The notes under the pieces are model-generated. The model made no database searches. It was not told the DNA's origin and worked only from the letters and a program-made list of their open reading frames with translations. This document shows, one piece after another, positions 50,926 to 59,657 of a stretch of DNA of 64,000 nt (the first letter of the stretch is position 1; each line of letters starts with the position of its first letter). Both the position numbers and the translations under genes were made by a program. The stretch is taken from assembly GCA_963705635.1 (NCBI GenBank), contig CAVPKH010000003.1, positions 186,001-250,000 of the forward strand, written 5' to 3'. This DNA is from VRUE01 sp963705635. Its GTDB lineage: Bacteria > Actinomycetota > Thermoleophilia > Solirubrobacterales > 70-9.

Positions 50926-51771
50926 CTAGTGATGGGGCCTGTCTGACCCTTCAGCGTCCCGAGCTTCCTTGTCGGTGGCGTAGCCCGGGACTTCAGGGAC
51001 ATCCTTCGTCGCGGTGGGCGGTGGGGGCACGGCGGCGCTTGGCGGCACCGCCGCGTCGCCCGCGGCCTTGCTGGCCGAGTAGCCACTCGGCTGCGAGGGA
51101 GCGGAGTAGTGGCTGTCCTTGCCGCTGAACCTGCCGGGAGAAGGAGCTTTGGCTTTGACCACGGAGTCGCTTTTGACCTTTGCCGTGGAAGGCCCGCTCG
51201 AGGGCGAGACCGGCTTCGAGCCGGAAGCCGACGAATCCTTCGACGACGTAACCGAGGACCGCGGGGGTTCAGCCACCGCCACGACCGGAGCCGGAGAGGC
51301 CGAGGGGGCCGGCGTCGTCACCTGCGGCGCGCCAGTCGGCTGGGAAACCGGGACCGAGGTCGGCTGCGGCTGCGCCTCGGCGGTCGGGGACGGCCCCGCG
51401 GGCGAGCCGCCGAGCTGGTGCGAGCCGCCCACGCCCGGGGCAGAGTTTCGCGCCGGCACAGCGTGGCCGCGCGTCGGAGCCGCCTTGCCAGCGGCGCCGG
51501 CGGCGCGCGAGCGTGGGCTGCGGCGAGGAGAATGCGCGGCGGCGGGGGGGGAATGCGTCAGGGCGATTGCGCCGTGAACCGCGCCGGCCTCGGTCGGATT
51601 GCTGGGAATCGGACTGTTTACGATTCCGGGCCAGCCAAGCTGGGAGATGAAGGCGACCAGGCCGAGCCCGATTGCCGTAACCAGGGCAAGCAACGCGATC
51701 GAGGTGCTGCGCAGCCGGACGAGCATGGCGTCCCCGGCCAGGCTCGATCCGAAAACCGAGCGGGACAACAT
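50926..51771 (-). CDS. Membrane-anchored Pro/Ser/Ala-rich protein
   Basis: A 281-residue protein with one N-terminal membrane segment (STSIALLALVTAIGLGLVAF) and a long external tail dominated by Pro, Ser, Ala and Lys (SPPAAAHSPRRSPRSRAAG, TTPAPSASPAPVVAVAEPP). No enzyme domain is visible; it looks like a wall-spanning or spacer protein. ATG 51771 has an AGGA 8 bases upstream. It begins between comEC and holA on the same strand, so it may be transcribed with them. Confidence 0.6.
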   Translation of the reverse strand: MLSRSVFGSSLAGDAMLVRLRSTSIALLALVTAIGLGLVAFISQLGWPGIVNSPIPSNPTEAGAVHGAIALTHSPPAAAHSPRRSPRSRAAGAAGKAAPTRGHAVPARNSAPGVGGSHQLGGSPAGPSPTAEAQPQPTSVPVSQPTGAPQVTTPAPSASPAPVVAVAEPPRSSVTSSKDSSASGSKPVSPSSGPSTAKVKSDSVVKAKAPSPGRFSGKDSHYSAPSQPSGYSASKAAGDAAVPPSAAVPPPPTATKDVPEVPGYATDKEARDAEGSDRPHH

Positions 51772-51880
51772 CTGTCGAGTCCTGAGGAGCACCAGCTTAA
51801 CTATCGACCATCGCCGGGGCCAAAACCAGGAATCTGGCACGAAAACCTAATACTGGGTGGACGTTCCGTTGAGGCTGGTC

Positions 51881-53779
51881 TCAGCCCCTCGAGGCAACCC
51901 TGACCGAGCCCCCGCCCACTTCGAGGATGACCGTGCCGTCGCGATCGGTGCGCAGCATTCGAACGCCGTGTGCGGCGAGCGTGGCGAGGGTGGCAGGCGT
52001 CGGATGGCCATAGGAATTGTCCGCGCCGACCGAGATCACCGCCAGGCGCGGCATGGCGCGGTCGAGCAGGGCGCCAAGGCCGGCATCGTCGCTGCCGTGG
52101 TGAGCGACCTTGAGCACGTCGACCGGGCCAGGGGTGATCGGCACGGCCTCTGCCTCGGCGTCGGCGGTGAGCAGCATTGAGAAGCCCCGCCAGCGAGCGA
52201 GCAGGATCAGCGCCTGGCTGTTCGGGTCCGCGCCGGCAAGCGGCGCGGCGAGCAGCTCAGGTGGCGGCCAGAGGACTTCGACCCGCAGCTGCCCAGAGCG
52301 AAGCGCGCCTCCGGCGGCGATCCGGACGGGGGCGGTGCCGGCAGCTTCCGCCTCGCCGCGCAGGCGACGGCCGAGGCGCGCGTAGGCGAGCCGGGCGACC
52401 GGGAAGTGACCGAGCAGCTCCTCGATCCCACCGGCGTGGTCTGACTCTTCGTGGGTGACGACCGCAACCCCCAGCCGCCGGACGCCGGCGGCGCGCAGCT
52501 GCGATGCCAGGCCGTCGCCGGGCGGGCCGCCATCGACGAGGACCGGCGGCGAACGGGCGGGCTGCAGCAGGATCGCATCGCCCTGACCGACGTCGAGAAC
52601 GGAGACGCGCAGGCCGCTGAGAGGCCCGACCGCAGCCGCGTCCCGATCCCACCCGACCCAGGTCAGCGCCAGGGCCAAGAGCCCAACGGCAGCCGCCGCG
52701 CCGAGCCGCCTCGGGCGGGAGCGCCGCGCGCTCAGCGATCTCGCGCCGCGCCCGCTGGGCCTCAGGGCCGCTGGCGCCGGGCTGGCCCTGAGCGCGGCGA
52801 TGCGGCGACGGCGGCGCAGGACTGGGGTGGCGAGGGCGACCGCGGCCAGCGCCGCGTAGGAAGCGATCAGGCCGCTCAGCCCAAGCCGCAGATGCAGGTA
52901 GGCCCAGCCGGGCCTGCCGCACCAGGCAGCCACCTGGGCGATGTAGGCGAGCAGCGGGGCGCTGATCGCGTTGAGGGCCGCGACCGGGAAGCCCGGGACC
53001 TGGCCGGCCAGCACGGTGAGCATCCCCAGCCACATCGCCGGGGCCACCGCGGGCAGGGCCAGCAGGTTGGCGGGCAGCGTCGTGGTCGAGATCGCGCCGA
53101 AGTGGAAGGCGATCAGCGGCGCCGTCGAGAGGGTCGCGGCGATCGTCATCGCGGCGCCCTCGGCCAGCGCCCCCCGCCAGCCGCGGGTGCCGATCAACGA
53201 TGCGATCGTCGCCCGCAGCGGCGCGGCGAGGGCGAGGATGCCGAGCACGGCGGCGAAGCTGAGCTGCCAGCCGACGTCGCCGGCGACCCGCGGATCGATC
53301 GCCAGGGCGATCGCGGCGGCGAGGGCGAGCGCGTAGAGGCGCGAGGAGCGCCTTCCAGCCAGCGTTGCCAACAGGCTGAGGCCGCCCATGACGCCGGCCC
53401 GCAGGATCGACGGGCCGGCGCCCGCCAGGGGCACGTAGACCACGATCGCGGCGAGGATCCAGACGAGGCGGGTGCGCAGCGGCACGCCGAAGGCGGCCAG
53501 CAACGGCATCGCCAGGAGCGCGAGCAGCGCCACGTTCTGGCCGGAGACGGCGAGCAGGTGGCTCAAACCCGCCCGCCGGAAGTCTTCAACCGTCGCCGCG
53601 TCGATCCGGTCGTCCTCGCCGAGGACGAAGCCGCGCGCCAGCTCCGCCTCGCGGGCGGGCATGCCACGTCCGAGCGCCCCCTCGGCCCGGCCCCGGATCG
53701 CCTCGCGGTGGACGAGCGCCAGCGCCGTCACGGCGACGACGCCGAGGACGACGAGCCTCGCTGGGCGCCCCGCCCGCAT
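51881..53779 (-). CDS. comEC: DNA uptake channel ComEC/Rec2, short N-terminus
   Basis: A 632-residue ComEC-type protein for import of single-stranded DNA. The competence domain has LGEDDRIDAATVEDFRRAGLSHLLAVSGQNV in parts, AGPSILRAGVMGGLSLL and about eight membrane helices. The C-terminal metallo-beta-lactamase domain has LDVGQGDAILLQ, VTHEESDHAGGIEEL, VLKVAHHGSDDAG and ISVGADNSYGHPT. The usual N-terminal OB-fold (DUF4131) and its helices are missing: only about 50 residues precede the competence domain, against roughly 200. ATG 53779. comEA is 7 bases upstream. Confidence 0.92.
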   Translation of the reverse strand: MRAGRPARLVVLGVVAVTALALVHREAIRGRAEGALGRGMPAREAELARGFVLGEDDRIDAATVEDFRRAGLSHLLAVSGQNVALLALLAMPLLAAFGVPLRTRLVWILAAIVVYVPLAGAGPSILRAGVMGGLSLLATLAGRRSSRLYALALAAAIALAIDPRVAGDVGWQLSFAAVLGILALAAPLRATIASLIGTRGWRGALAEGAAMTIAATLSTAPLIAFHFGAISTTTLPANLLALPAVAPAMWLGMLTVLAGQVPGFPVAALNAISAPLLAYIAQVAAWCGRPGWAYLHLRLGLSGLIASYAALAAVALATPVLRRRRRIAALRASPAPAALRPSGRGARSLSARRSRPRRLGAAAAVGLLALALTWVGWDRDAAAVGPLSGLRVSVLDVGQGDAILLQPARSPPVLVDGGPPGDGLASQLRAAGVRRLGVAVVTHEESDHAGGIEELLGHFPVARLAYARLGRRLRGEAEAAGTAPVRIAAGGALRSGQLRVEVLWPPPELLAAPLAGADPNSQALILLARWRGFSMLLTADAEAEAVPITPGPVDVLKVAHHGSDDAGLGALLDRAMPRLAVISVGADNSYGHPTPATLATLAAHGVRMLRTDRDGTVILEVGGGSVRVASRG

Positions 53780-53786
53780 CGCCCAT

Positions 53787-54395
53787 CTAGGGCTGCAGGC
53801 GATCGCGCAGCGACTGCATCGTCGCCGGACCGATCCCGCTCACCTGGTCGAGCTGGTCGACCGAGGAGAGGCCGCCGTGCTGATCGCGGTATTCGATGAT
53901 GTCCTGCGCCGTGACCGGACCGATCCCATCGATCGTGTCGAGCTGCTCCAGCGTCGCCGTGCCGAGGCTGATCGGACCTTCTTCGGACACCCCGCCCGCG
54001 GTCGCCGGCAGGGCGCCACTCGGCCCCCTCTTCGGCACCACGACCTGCTGGCCGTCGGCAAGGCGGGCGGCGAGGTTGATCGCTTCCAGCAACGCCTCGG
54101 CGCTGGCCCCACCGGCCCGCTCGACGGCGTCGGTGACCCGCGCCCCGGCGGGCAGCCGGTAGACCCCGGGCCTGGTGACGGCGCCAGCGACGTCGACCAC
54201 CACGTCACCAGCGGCGCCGCTGTCGAGGCTGAAGCCGCTGTCGCTCCCCGAGGAGAACGAGGGGCCCGAGCTCGAGCGGTAGGCGGCCCCGGGGCCGTCG
54301 CTGCCCTCAGCCCGGATCGCCCGCGTCCCGAGCAGCAGCAGCGCCACCGCCACGGCGCCGTAGACGGCGATCTGGGACCGGGATAGATCGGGCAT
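53787..54395 (-). CDS. comEA: Competence DNA receptor ComEA
   Basis: A 202-residue protein that holds transforming DNA at the membrane for ComEC. It has an N-terminal membrane anchor (IAVYGAVAVALLLLGTRAI), a Ser/Gly linker, an SLBB domain (VVVDVAGAVTRPGVYRLPAG, LADGQQVVVPKRG) and two helix-hairpin-helix motifs (ATLEQLDTIDGIGPVTAQDI, SVDQLDQVSGIGPATMQSL). ATG 54395 is chosen over a GTG two codons upstream. It leads the comEA-comEC pair. Confidence 0.94.
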   Translation of the reverse strand: MPDLSRSQIAVYGAVAVALLLLGTRAIRAEGSDGPGAAYRSSSGPSFSSGSDSGFSLDSGAAGDVVVDVAGAVTRPGVYRLPAGARVTDAVERAGGASAEALLEAINLAARLADGQQVVVPKRGPSGALPATAGGVSEEGPISLGTATLEQLDTIDGIGPVTAQDIIEYRDQHGGLSSVDQLDQVSGIGPATMQSLRDRLQP

Positions 54396-54460
54396 GGACA
54401 CAGCCTTGACGACCCCAACGCCCCCGTGGCGCGCTAAATCAAGAGAAATTCAAACGCGGA

Positions 54461-54560
54461 TGAGCCGCGAGAAGCAAGCAGGTCAAGGACGCCGTGATTG
54501 AGCCGCGAGAAGCAAGCAGGTCAAGGACGCCGTGATTGAGCCGCGAGAAGCAAGCAGGTC
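54461..54560. repeat. Tandem array of a 38-base unit (2.6 copies)
   Basis: Two exact 38-base units (54461-54498, 54499-54536) begin TGAGCCGCGAGAAGCAAGCA. They are followed by a third copy that is exact for 24 bases and then continues as the class C element. Each unit equals the left arm plus the first part of the class C core, so the array looks like slippage or repeated partial copying of one end of the element. No spacers, so it is not a CRISPR. Confidence 0.85.
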
Positions 54561-54636
54561 GGTGGACGCAGGGAGCGCCGCGTGCTCTGCACGCAAGCGA
54601 CCGAGGACGCCGAGATGCGCCGCTTCTCGCGGCTCA
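54537..54636. repeat. Class C palindromic element, copy 1 (at the cupin stop codon)
   Basis: Perfect 14-base arms TGAGCCGCGAGAAG (54537-54550) and CTTCTCGCGGCTCA (54623-54636). The right arm abuts the cupin stop (54637-54639). The 72-base core contains GGACGCAGGGAGCG, GCGTGCTCTGCACGC and GAGGACGCCGAGATGCGCCG and matches, in inverted orientation, the core at 55068-55136 at about 80 percent. Confidence 0.88.
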
Positions 54637-55032
54637 TCAAAGGTCTTCGTCGTCGTAGCCCGCTACCTCCGCCAGCTGGTCGCTGTAGAGCTCGGAGGCG
54701 GCGACGGGCGGTGACTGCACCGAGACGCAGGCCAGCTCGGCCTCGGCGTCGTTGGCGATCGAGTGATCGGTCGCCGGCGGAACGAGGATCAGGTCGCCCT
54801 CTGCGACCTGCTGGGTATCGCCGGCAACGGACATCGTGCCGGCGCCGCGCACCACCACATAGACCTGCTCGGCCTCTTCGTGGGAGCGCAGCGTCTGCTC
54901 GGCCCCGGAGGGAAGCTCCAGCCAGGTCACGGACAGGTTGCGCGAGCCGAGTTCGCCCGCGTCCATGAGCACACGGGTGCGCAGGCGGTGCCACTCCTCA
55001 ACCGGCGCTTCTGAGAGTCTCCTGACAAGCAC
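54637..55032 (-). CDS. Cupin-domain protein
   Basis: A 131-residue single-domain cupin. Motif 1 reads LRSHEEAEQVYVVVRGAGTMSV (in two parts; metal ligands H, E, E expected) and motif 2 EGDLILVPPATDHSIANDAE. The conserved arrangement suggests a metal-bound small-molecule binder or enzyme; the substrate is unknown. GTG 55032 is preferred because the longer ATG at 55074 starts inside class C element copy 2. It is flanked on both sides by class C elements in opposite orientation. Confidence 0.8.
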   Translation of the reverse strand: MLVRRLSEAPVEEWHRLRTRVLMDAGELGSRNLSVTWLELPSGAEQTLRSHEEAEQVYVVVRGAGTMSVAGDTQQVAEGDLILVPPATDHSIANDAEAELACVSVQSPPVAASELYSDQLAEVAGYDDEDL

Positions 55033-55050
55033 GCGCGCTTTGTACCAGAT

Positions 55051-55153
55051 CGGTAGGGACGATAACCGGCGCATATCTGCGTCCTCCCTCGCTCACGTGC
55101 AAAGCACGCTTCGCTCACTGCGTCCTTGATCTGCTTGGTTCTCGTCCCTACCG
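55051..55153. repeat. Class C palindromic element, copy 2 (at the leuS stop codon)
   Basis: Seventeen-base arms CGGTAGGGACGATAACC (55051-55067) and GGTTCTCGTCCCTACCG (55137-55153) pair with one mismatch. The right arm contains the last codon and stop of leuS. The core is an inverted copy of the class C core at 54551-54622 while the arms are unrelated, so the cores moved independently of the arms or the arms were rewritten together. Confidence 0.88.
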
Positions 55154-57640
55154 GACGACGAGATTTACCAACTTGCCGGGAACGACGACCTCCTTGACGA
55201 CGTCTTTGCCGTCGAGGAAGCGGCTGACCTTCTCGCTCGCCCGCGCGAGGCGGAGCAGCTCCTCTTTCGGGGCGTCGGCGGCGGCCTCGATGCGGTCGCG
55301 CAGCTTGCCGTTGACCTGGACGACCAGGGTCACCGTGTCGCTGAGCAGCAGGGCCGGGTCGGCCAGCGGCCAGGGTTGCTCCCAGACGCGGCCGCCTTCC
55401 AGTCGCTCCCAGATCTCGCTGCCGAGGTGGGGCGCGAAGGGGAAGATCAGCGAGGCGCCGGTCGCGACCGCGAAGCGCACCGTCGCCACCCCCGCGGCAT
55501 CGCCATAGAGGTCGTCCTTGAGCCGGTAGCTGTCGTTGACCAGCTCCATCACGGCGGCGATCACCGTGTTGAACTGAAAGCCGCGCTGGAAGTCGCGAGT
55601 TGCCTTGTCGATCGCCCAGTGCGCCTTGGCGAGCAGCGTGCGGGCGTCACCATCGGGGGCGAGCATCGTGACGTTTGCGCCGGCGCCCTTGCCTTCGACC
55701 TCCACGCAGAGGCGCCAGAGGCGGGAGAGGAATCGATTTACCCCCTCCACCCCCTCGTCGGCCCAATCGGCGTCGCGCTCCGGCGGCCCCATGAAGCAGA
55801 TGTAGGTGCGGGCGGTGTCGGCGCCGTAGCGCTCGACGTAGTCGGCGGGGCTGACCGTGTTGCCGCGCGACTTCGACATCTTCGCCCCGTCGCGGGTGAT
55901 CATCCCCTGCGCGAAGAGGTTGGCGAAGGGCTCCTGCAGATCGAGCTGACCGCAATCCGCCAGCGCCTTAGCGAAGAAGCGCGCGTACATCAGGTGCAGG
56001 ATCGCGTGCTCGACCCCGCCGATGTACTGGTCGACCGGCAGCCAGTGCTCGGCCGCCTCCCGGTCCCAGGCGGCGGTCTCGTTGCCGGGGTCGAGGTAGC
56101 GGATGAAGTACCAGGAGGAATCGACGAAGGTGTCCATCGTGTCGGTCTCGCGACGCGCCCCTCCCCCACAGCGCGGGCACTCCGTCAGCACCCAGTCCTC
56201 GGCAGCGGCCAGCGGGCTCTTGCCCTGGGGGGCGTAGTCGTCGATCTCGGGCAGCTCGACCGGCAGCTGCTCGTCGGGGACCGGGACGAGGCCGCACCGC
56301 TCACAGTGGACGATCGGGATCGGCGCGCCCCAGTAGCGCTGGCGCGAGACGAGCCAGTCGCGCAGCCTGTAGTTGACCGAGGCCTTGCCGCGACCTTCGG
56401 CCGCGAGCCACTCGACGATCTCCGCGTAGGCATCGCGGTTGCCCTTGCCGTCGAAGCGGCCGGAGCCGGTCATCGGCCCATCGCCGGCGTAGGGCAGGCC
56501 TTCCTCGTCGCGAGCCGCGTCGGCGTCCTCGCCCTCGATCACACGGCGAACCGGCAGCTCGAACGCCTTGGCGAACTCGTAGTCGCGCTCGTCGTGGCCG
56601 GGCACCGCCATGATCGCGCCGGTGCCGTACTCCATCAGCACGTAGTCGGCGACGAACATCGGGATCTCCTCGCCGTTGACCGGGTTGACGACGCTGCGGC
56701 CGAGCGCCACGCCGGTCTTCTCGCGGTCCTCGGCGCCGCGATCCTCGGCCGACTCGCGGGCGGCGCGGTCGACGTACTCGCGCACCGCCCCCTCGGCCGG
56801 GGTGCCGGCAACCAGCCGCTCCAGCTCCGGGTGCTCGGGGGCGAGGACGAAGAAGGTGGCGCCGAAGAGGGTGTCGGGCCGGGTGGTGAAGACGGGGAAG
56901 TCGAGGCCAAGCTGCTCGCAGCGGAAGACGACCTCGGCGCCCTCGGAGCGGCCGATCCAGTTGCGCTGCATCGTGATCACGTGCTCGGGCCAGGACTCGA
57001 GCCGCTCGAAGTCGGCAAGCAGGCGCTCGGCGTAGTCGGTGATCTTGAAGAACCACTGCCAGAGCTTGCGCTGGATCACCTCGGCGCCACAGCGCTCGCA
57101 GCGGCCGTCGACGACCTGCTCGTTGGCCAGCACGGTGGCATCCACCGGGCACCACTGGACCGGGGCCTCGGCGCGGTAGGCGAGGCCGTGCTCGAACAGC
57201 TGCAGGAAGATCCACTGGGTCCAGCGGTAGTACTCGGGCGTGTGGGTCGCCAGTTCGCGCGACCAGTCGATCGAGATGCCCCACTCGCGGAATTGCTTGC
57301 GAAAGCTCTCGATCGAGCGCTCGGTTGCCACCCGCGGCGGCTCGCCGGTCTTGATCGCGTTGTTCTCCGCCGGCAGGCCGAAGGAGTCGTAGCCCATTGG
57401 GTGGATCACCTCGAAGCCGTGGCGGCGGCGGAAGTGGGCGATTGCGTCGCCGACCGCGTAGGTCTTCAGGTGGCCGACGTGCGGTTCGCCCGAGGGGTAG
57501 GGCAGCATCTCCAGCACGTATGACTTCGGCTTCGATTGCTCGAAGCCAGGCTGACCGGGGTTGGCGACCTCCCAGGTCTTCTCCTCAGCCCAGACCCGCT
57601 GCCACTTGCGCTCGATCTGCTTCGGGTCGTAGCCGCTCAT
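55148..57640 (-). CDS. leuS: Leucyl-tRNA synthetase
   Basis: LeuS (830 residues, class Ia) charges tRNA-Leu. The HIGH motif appears as PYPSGEPHVGHLKTY. The editing CP1 domain carries the T-rich region FTTRPDTLFGATFFVLAPEH in parts, zinc ribbons are CERCGAEV and CERCGLVPVP, and KMSKS is in RDGAKMSKSRGNTVSP. The anticodon-binding and C-terminal domains are complete. ATG 57640. The stop lies inside class C element copy 2. Confidence 0.97.
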   Translation of the reverse strand: MSGYDPKQIERKWQRVWAEEKTWEVANPGQPGFEQSKPKSYVLEMLPYPSGEPHVGHLKTYAVGDAIAHFRRRHGFEVIHPMGYDSFGLPAENNAIKTGEPPRVATERSIESFRKQFREWGISIDWSRELATHTPEYYRWTQWIFLQLFEHGLAYRAEAPVQWCPVDATVLANEQVVDGRCERCGAEVIQRKLWQWFFKITDYAERLLADFERLESWPEHVITMQRNWIGRSEGAEVVFRCEQLGLDFPVFTTRPDTLFGATFFVLAPEHPELERLVAGTPAEGAVREYVDRAARESAEDRGAEDREKTGVALGRSVVNPVNGEEIPMFVADYVLMEYGTGAIMAVPGHDERDYEFAKAFELPVRRVIEGEDADAARDEEGLPYAGDGPMTGSGRFDGKGNRDAYAEIVEWLAAEGRGKASVNYRLRDWLVSRQRYWGAPIPIVHCERCGLVPVPDEQLPVELPEIDDYAPQGKSPLAAAEDWVLTECPRCGGGARRETDTMDTFVDSSWYFIRYLDPGNETAAWDREAAEHWLPVDQYIGGVEHAILHLMYARFFAKALADCGQLDLQEPFANLFAQGMITRDGAKMSKSRGNTVSPADYVERYGADTARTYICFMGPPERDADWADEGVEGVNRFLSRLWRLCVEVEGKGAGANVTMLAPDGDARTLLAKAHWAIDKATRDFQRGFQFNTVIAAVMELVNDSYRLKDDLYGDAAGVATVRFAVATGASLIFPFAPHLGSEIWERLEGGRVWEQPWPLADPALLLSDTVTLVVQVNGKLRDRIEAAADAPKEELLRLARASEKVSRFLDGKDVVKEVVVPGKLVNLVVR

Positions 57641-57655
57641 CGAGCGGCGATCTTG

Positions 57656-58363
57656 TCAAACGGCCGGAGAGAGGGCTTCGAGGACGTGCGGCCAGACGTA
57701 GACCTCGATCGTCGCCGCGACGAGGAGGGCCGGAATCGCGATCAGGACGGTGATCAGGGTCGCGGCGAGGAGCTGGTTCCACTCGCCGCGGCGGCTGGCG
57801 ATCAGCCAAGCTGCGAGCGGCAGGAAGAGGGCCGTCAGCTCGGGGATCGCGTGCGGGAGCACGCTGAGCAGCAGCAGCCCGATCGGGATATGGAGCTGGA
57901 AGGCGATGGTCGATCCCTGGAAGCCGAGGTAGAGGGCCTGGGTGGAGAGCGAGAAGAGGGTGACCGCGCAGACGAAGAGGATCGCCAGCTCTCCCGCCTT
58001 GACGTGGACCCAGCGCGAGAAGCCGGTGCGCTGGGCGGCGGCGATCGGCATCGAGGCGCCGGCGATGAAGCCGGCGATGCAGGCCGTCGCGTGCAGGGCC
58101 AGGACCAGCGAGTTGCGCCAGAGGATCGGCAGCAGGTCGGCGGGCTCTGACGGTTCGGTCAGCCCCGGCAGGTGGATCGGCGTGATGTCGGGGGTGAGTA
58201 GTCCGGCGACGACCCAGACCGCCGCCAGCAGGGCCAGGGCGATCGCCACGCTCAGGGCCAGCCAGCCGCGCAGGACCGCCCACGGCCGCCCGTTCCAGGC
58301 CTCCAGCGCCAACCGCGTATCCCGCATCCCGTGCGAGAAGACATGCCCGTTGGCAGAGTTCAT
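57656..58363 (-). CDS. SpoIIM-family (DUF95) membrane protein
   Basis: A 235-residue protein with five to six membrane helices. The C-terminal LPHAIPELTALFLPLAAWLI and IAIPALLVAATIEVYVWPHV match the stage II sporulation protein M pattern (LPHGxxE ... IEaf). SpoIIM homologs are common in non-sporing actinobacteria, where their role is not settled, so sporulation is not implied. ATG 58363 is chosen; the longer TTG start adds only non-conserved residues. Lies 15 bases upstream of leuS. Confidence 0.8.
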   Translation of the reverse strand: MNSANGHVFSHGMRDTRLALEAWNGRPWAVLRGWLALSVAIALALLAAVWVVAGLLTPDITPIHLPGLTEPSEPADLLPILWRNSLVLALHATACIAGFIAGASMPIAAAQRTGFSRWVHVKAGELAILFVCAVTLFSLSTQALYLGFQGSTIAFQLHIPIGLLLLSVLPHAIPELTALFLPLAAWLIASRRGEWNQLLAATLITVLIAIPALLVAATIEVYVWPHVLEALSPAV

Positions 58364-58455
58364 CGCTGCTTCATCGGCAACCGGGAGCTCTGGTTTGAGC
58401 AACGGTGCCCCAGATGCCCCTCGGCGCCGTCGGCCCTACGGTGCGGTTGAACCAG

Positions 58456-58528
58456 TGGAGCTGAGGGGGCTCGAACCCCTGACCTTCGCGCTGCCAGCGC
58501 GACGCTCTTCCAGCTGAGCTACAGCCCC
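58456..58528 (-). tRNA. tRNA-Ala (anticodon GGC)
   Basis: A 73-base cloverleaf. Acceptor GGGGCTG pairs with CAGCTCC (one G-U). The D-arm is GCTC-AGCTGGAA-GAGC, and the anticodon arm TCGCG-CTGGCAG-CGCGA has anticodon GGC. The T-arm is AGGGG-TTCGAGC-CCCCT and the discriminator base is A. CCA is not encoded (CTG follows), as is common in actinobacteria. It lies between the SpoIIM-like and desaturase genes. Confidence 0.96.
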
Positions 58529-58688
58529 AAGCTCGCTACGACCGCGAAGTTTATCGCCGCGCTGCTCGCTCCGCACCGGGCGCCGCGACGAGCCCCCCGA
58601 CGAGCGTGGAGCAGATAGGGTCCCAGCGACCTTGGCCCCGGATACTCCAGACGCGGCCAGACAGGAGATTGGGGAGCACAAGAAGGGA

Positions 58689-59585
58689 ATGCCCGCCGAG
58701 GGCAGCCTCGTCGACCGGATCGCCAACCTGACGGTCACCGTCGTCCCCCTGGCCCTGGTCGGCTACGCCGCCTGGCTCGCCTGGGGCGGCATCCTCGGCT
58801 GGCAGTCGGTGCTGATCTTCTTCGCCACCCTGATCCCCTTCGGCCTCGGGATCACGGTCGGCTTCCATCGCCTCTTCACCCACCGTTCGTTCAAGACGTC
58901 AGCGCCGATGCGCGGCCTTTGGGCGGTGCTGGGCTCGATGGCGCTGGAGGGACCGGTGATCGAGTGGGTCGCCTACCACCGTCGCCACCATGCCTTCTCT
59001 GACGAAGAGGGCGATCCTCACAGCCCCCACGTCGGCCACGGCGAGGGCTGGCGCGGCGCCCTGCGCGGCCTCTTCTACGCCCACATCGGCTGGGTCCTGT
59101 TCAGCGACGAGCCGGCCGAGGAGGAACGCTACGCGCCCGACCTGATGGCGGACCCGGTGGTGCGCTTCGTCGACCGCACCTTTGTGCTCTGGGCCGTGCT
59201 CGGGCTGGCGATCCCGTTCGGCTTGGGGGTGGCGCTGACCGGCACGATCGAGGGTGGCCTGCTGGGCCTGCTCTGGGGCGGCGCGGTGCGGATCTTCGTC
59301 CTGCACCACATCACCTTCTGCATCAACTCGCTCTGCCACTTCTTCGGCAGCCGCGACTTCGTCACCGGCGACGAGTCGCGAAACATCGCCTGGCTGGCGC
59401 CATTCACCTTCGGCGAGGCATGGCACAACAACCACCACGCCTTCCCGACCTCGGCGCGGCACGGTCTCGGGCGGGCGGAGCTCGATCCCTCGGCGGCGCT
59501 GATCTCGCTGATGGAGCGGGTCGGCCTGGTCTGGGACGTGGTTCGGATCAGCCCCGAGCGGATCGCCTCCAAGGCAACCAGGTAG
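58689..59585 (+). CDS. Membrane fatty-acid (acyl-CoA type) desaturase
   Basis: A 298-residue di-iron desaturase that introduces a double bond, most likely delta-9, into acyl-CoA or lipid-bound fatty acids. The three histidine boxes are HRLFTH, HRRHH and HNNHH, with four membrane helices in the usual positions (VVPLALVGYAAWLAWGG, LIFFATLIPFGLGITVGF, LWAVLGLAIPFGLGVAL, GLLGLLWGGAVRIFVLHH). An in-frame TTG at 58632 would add 19 residues; ATG 58689 has AAGGGA close in front. The choice is uncertain. Confidence 0.92.
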   Translation: MPAEGSLVDRIANLTVTVVPLALVGYAAWLAWGGILGWQSVLIFFATLIPFGLGITVGFHRLFTHRSFKTSAPMRGLWAVLGSMALEGPVIEWVAYHRRHHAFSDEEGDPHSPHVGHGEGWRGALRGLFYAHIGWVLFSDEPAEEERYAPDLMADPVVRFVDRTFVLWAVLGLAIPFGLGVALTGTIEGGLLGLLWGGAVRIFVLHHITFCINSLCHFFGSRDFVTGDESRNIAWLAPFTFGEAWHNNHHAFPTSARHGLGRAELDPSAALISLMERVGLVWDVVRISPERIASKATR

Positions 59586-59657
59586 CCCGGCCCCGCCGCG
59601 CGGCAAAGGGCGACCGGGCCTAGGGCAAAGCGCAGAAAAAGTCTTCGAAGAAGCTGA

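Noticed and set aside
54461..54560. Possible CRISPR array
   Set aside because: The 38-base units are directly adjacent with no variable spacers and no cas genes; it is a tandem duplication of one element end.
55376..57523. 715-codon open frame on the + strand across leuS
   Set aside because: Antisense shadow of a complete leuS. Codon pattern and composition are those of a reverse reading.
55154..57700. T-box or other leader RNA upstream of leuS
   Set aside because: Only 15 bases separate the SpoIIM-like stop from the leuS start, so there is no room for a T-box.
59583..59625. Possible terminator hairpin after the desaturase (GCCCGG / CCGGGC)
   Set aside because: Only six paired bases and no U-run. 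Such short GC pairs are common by chance here.
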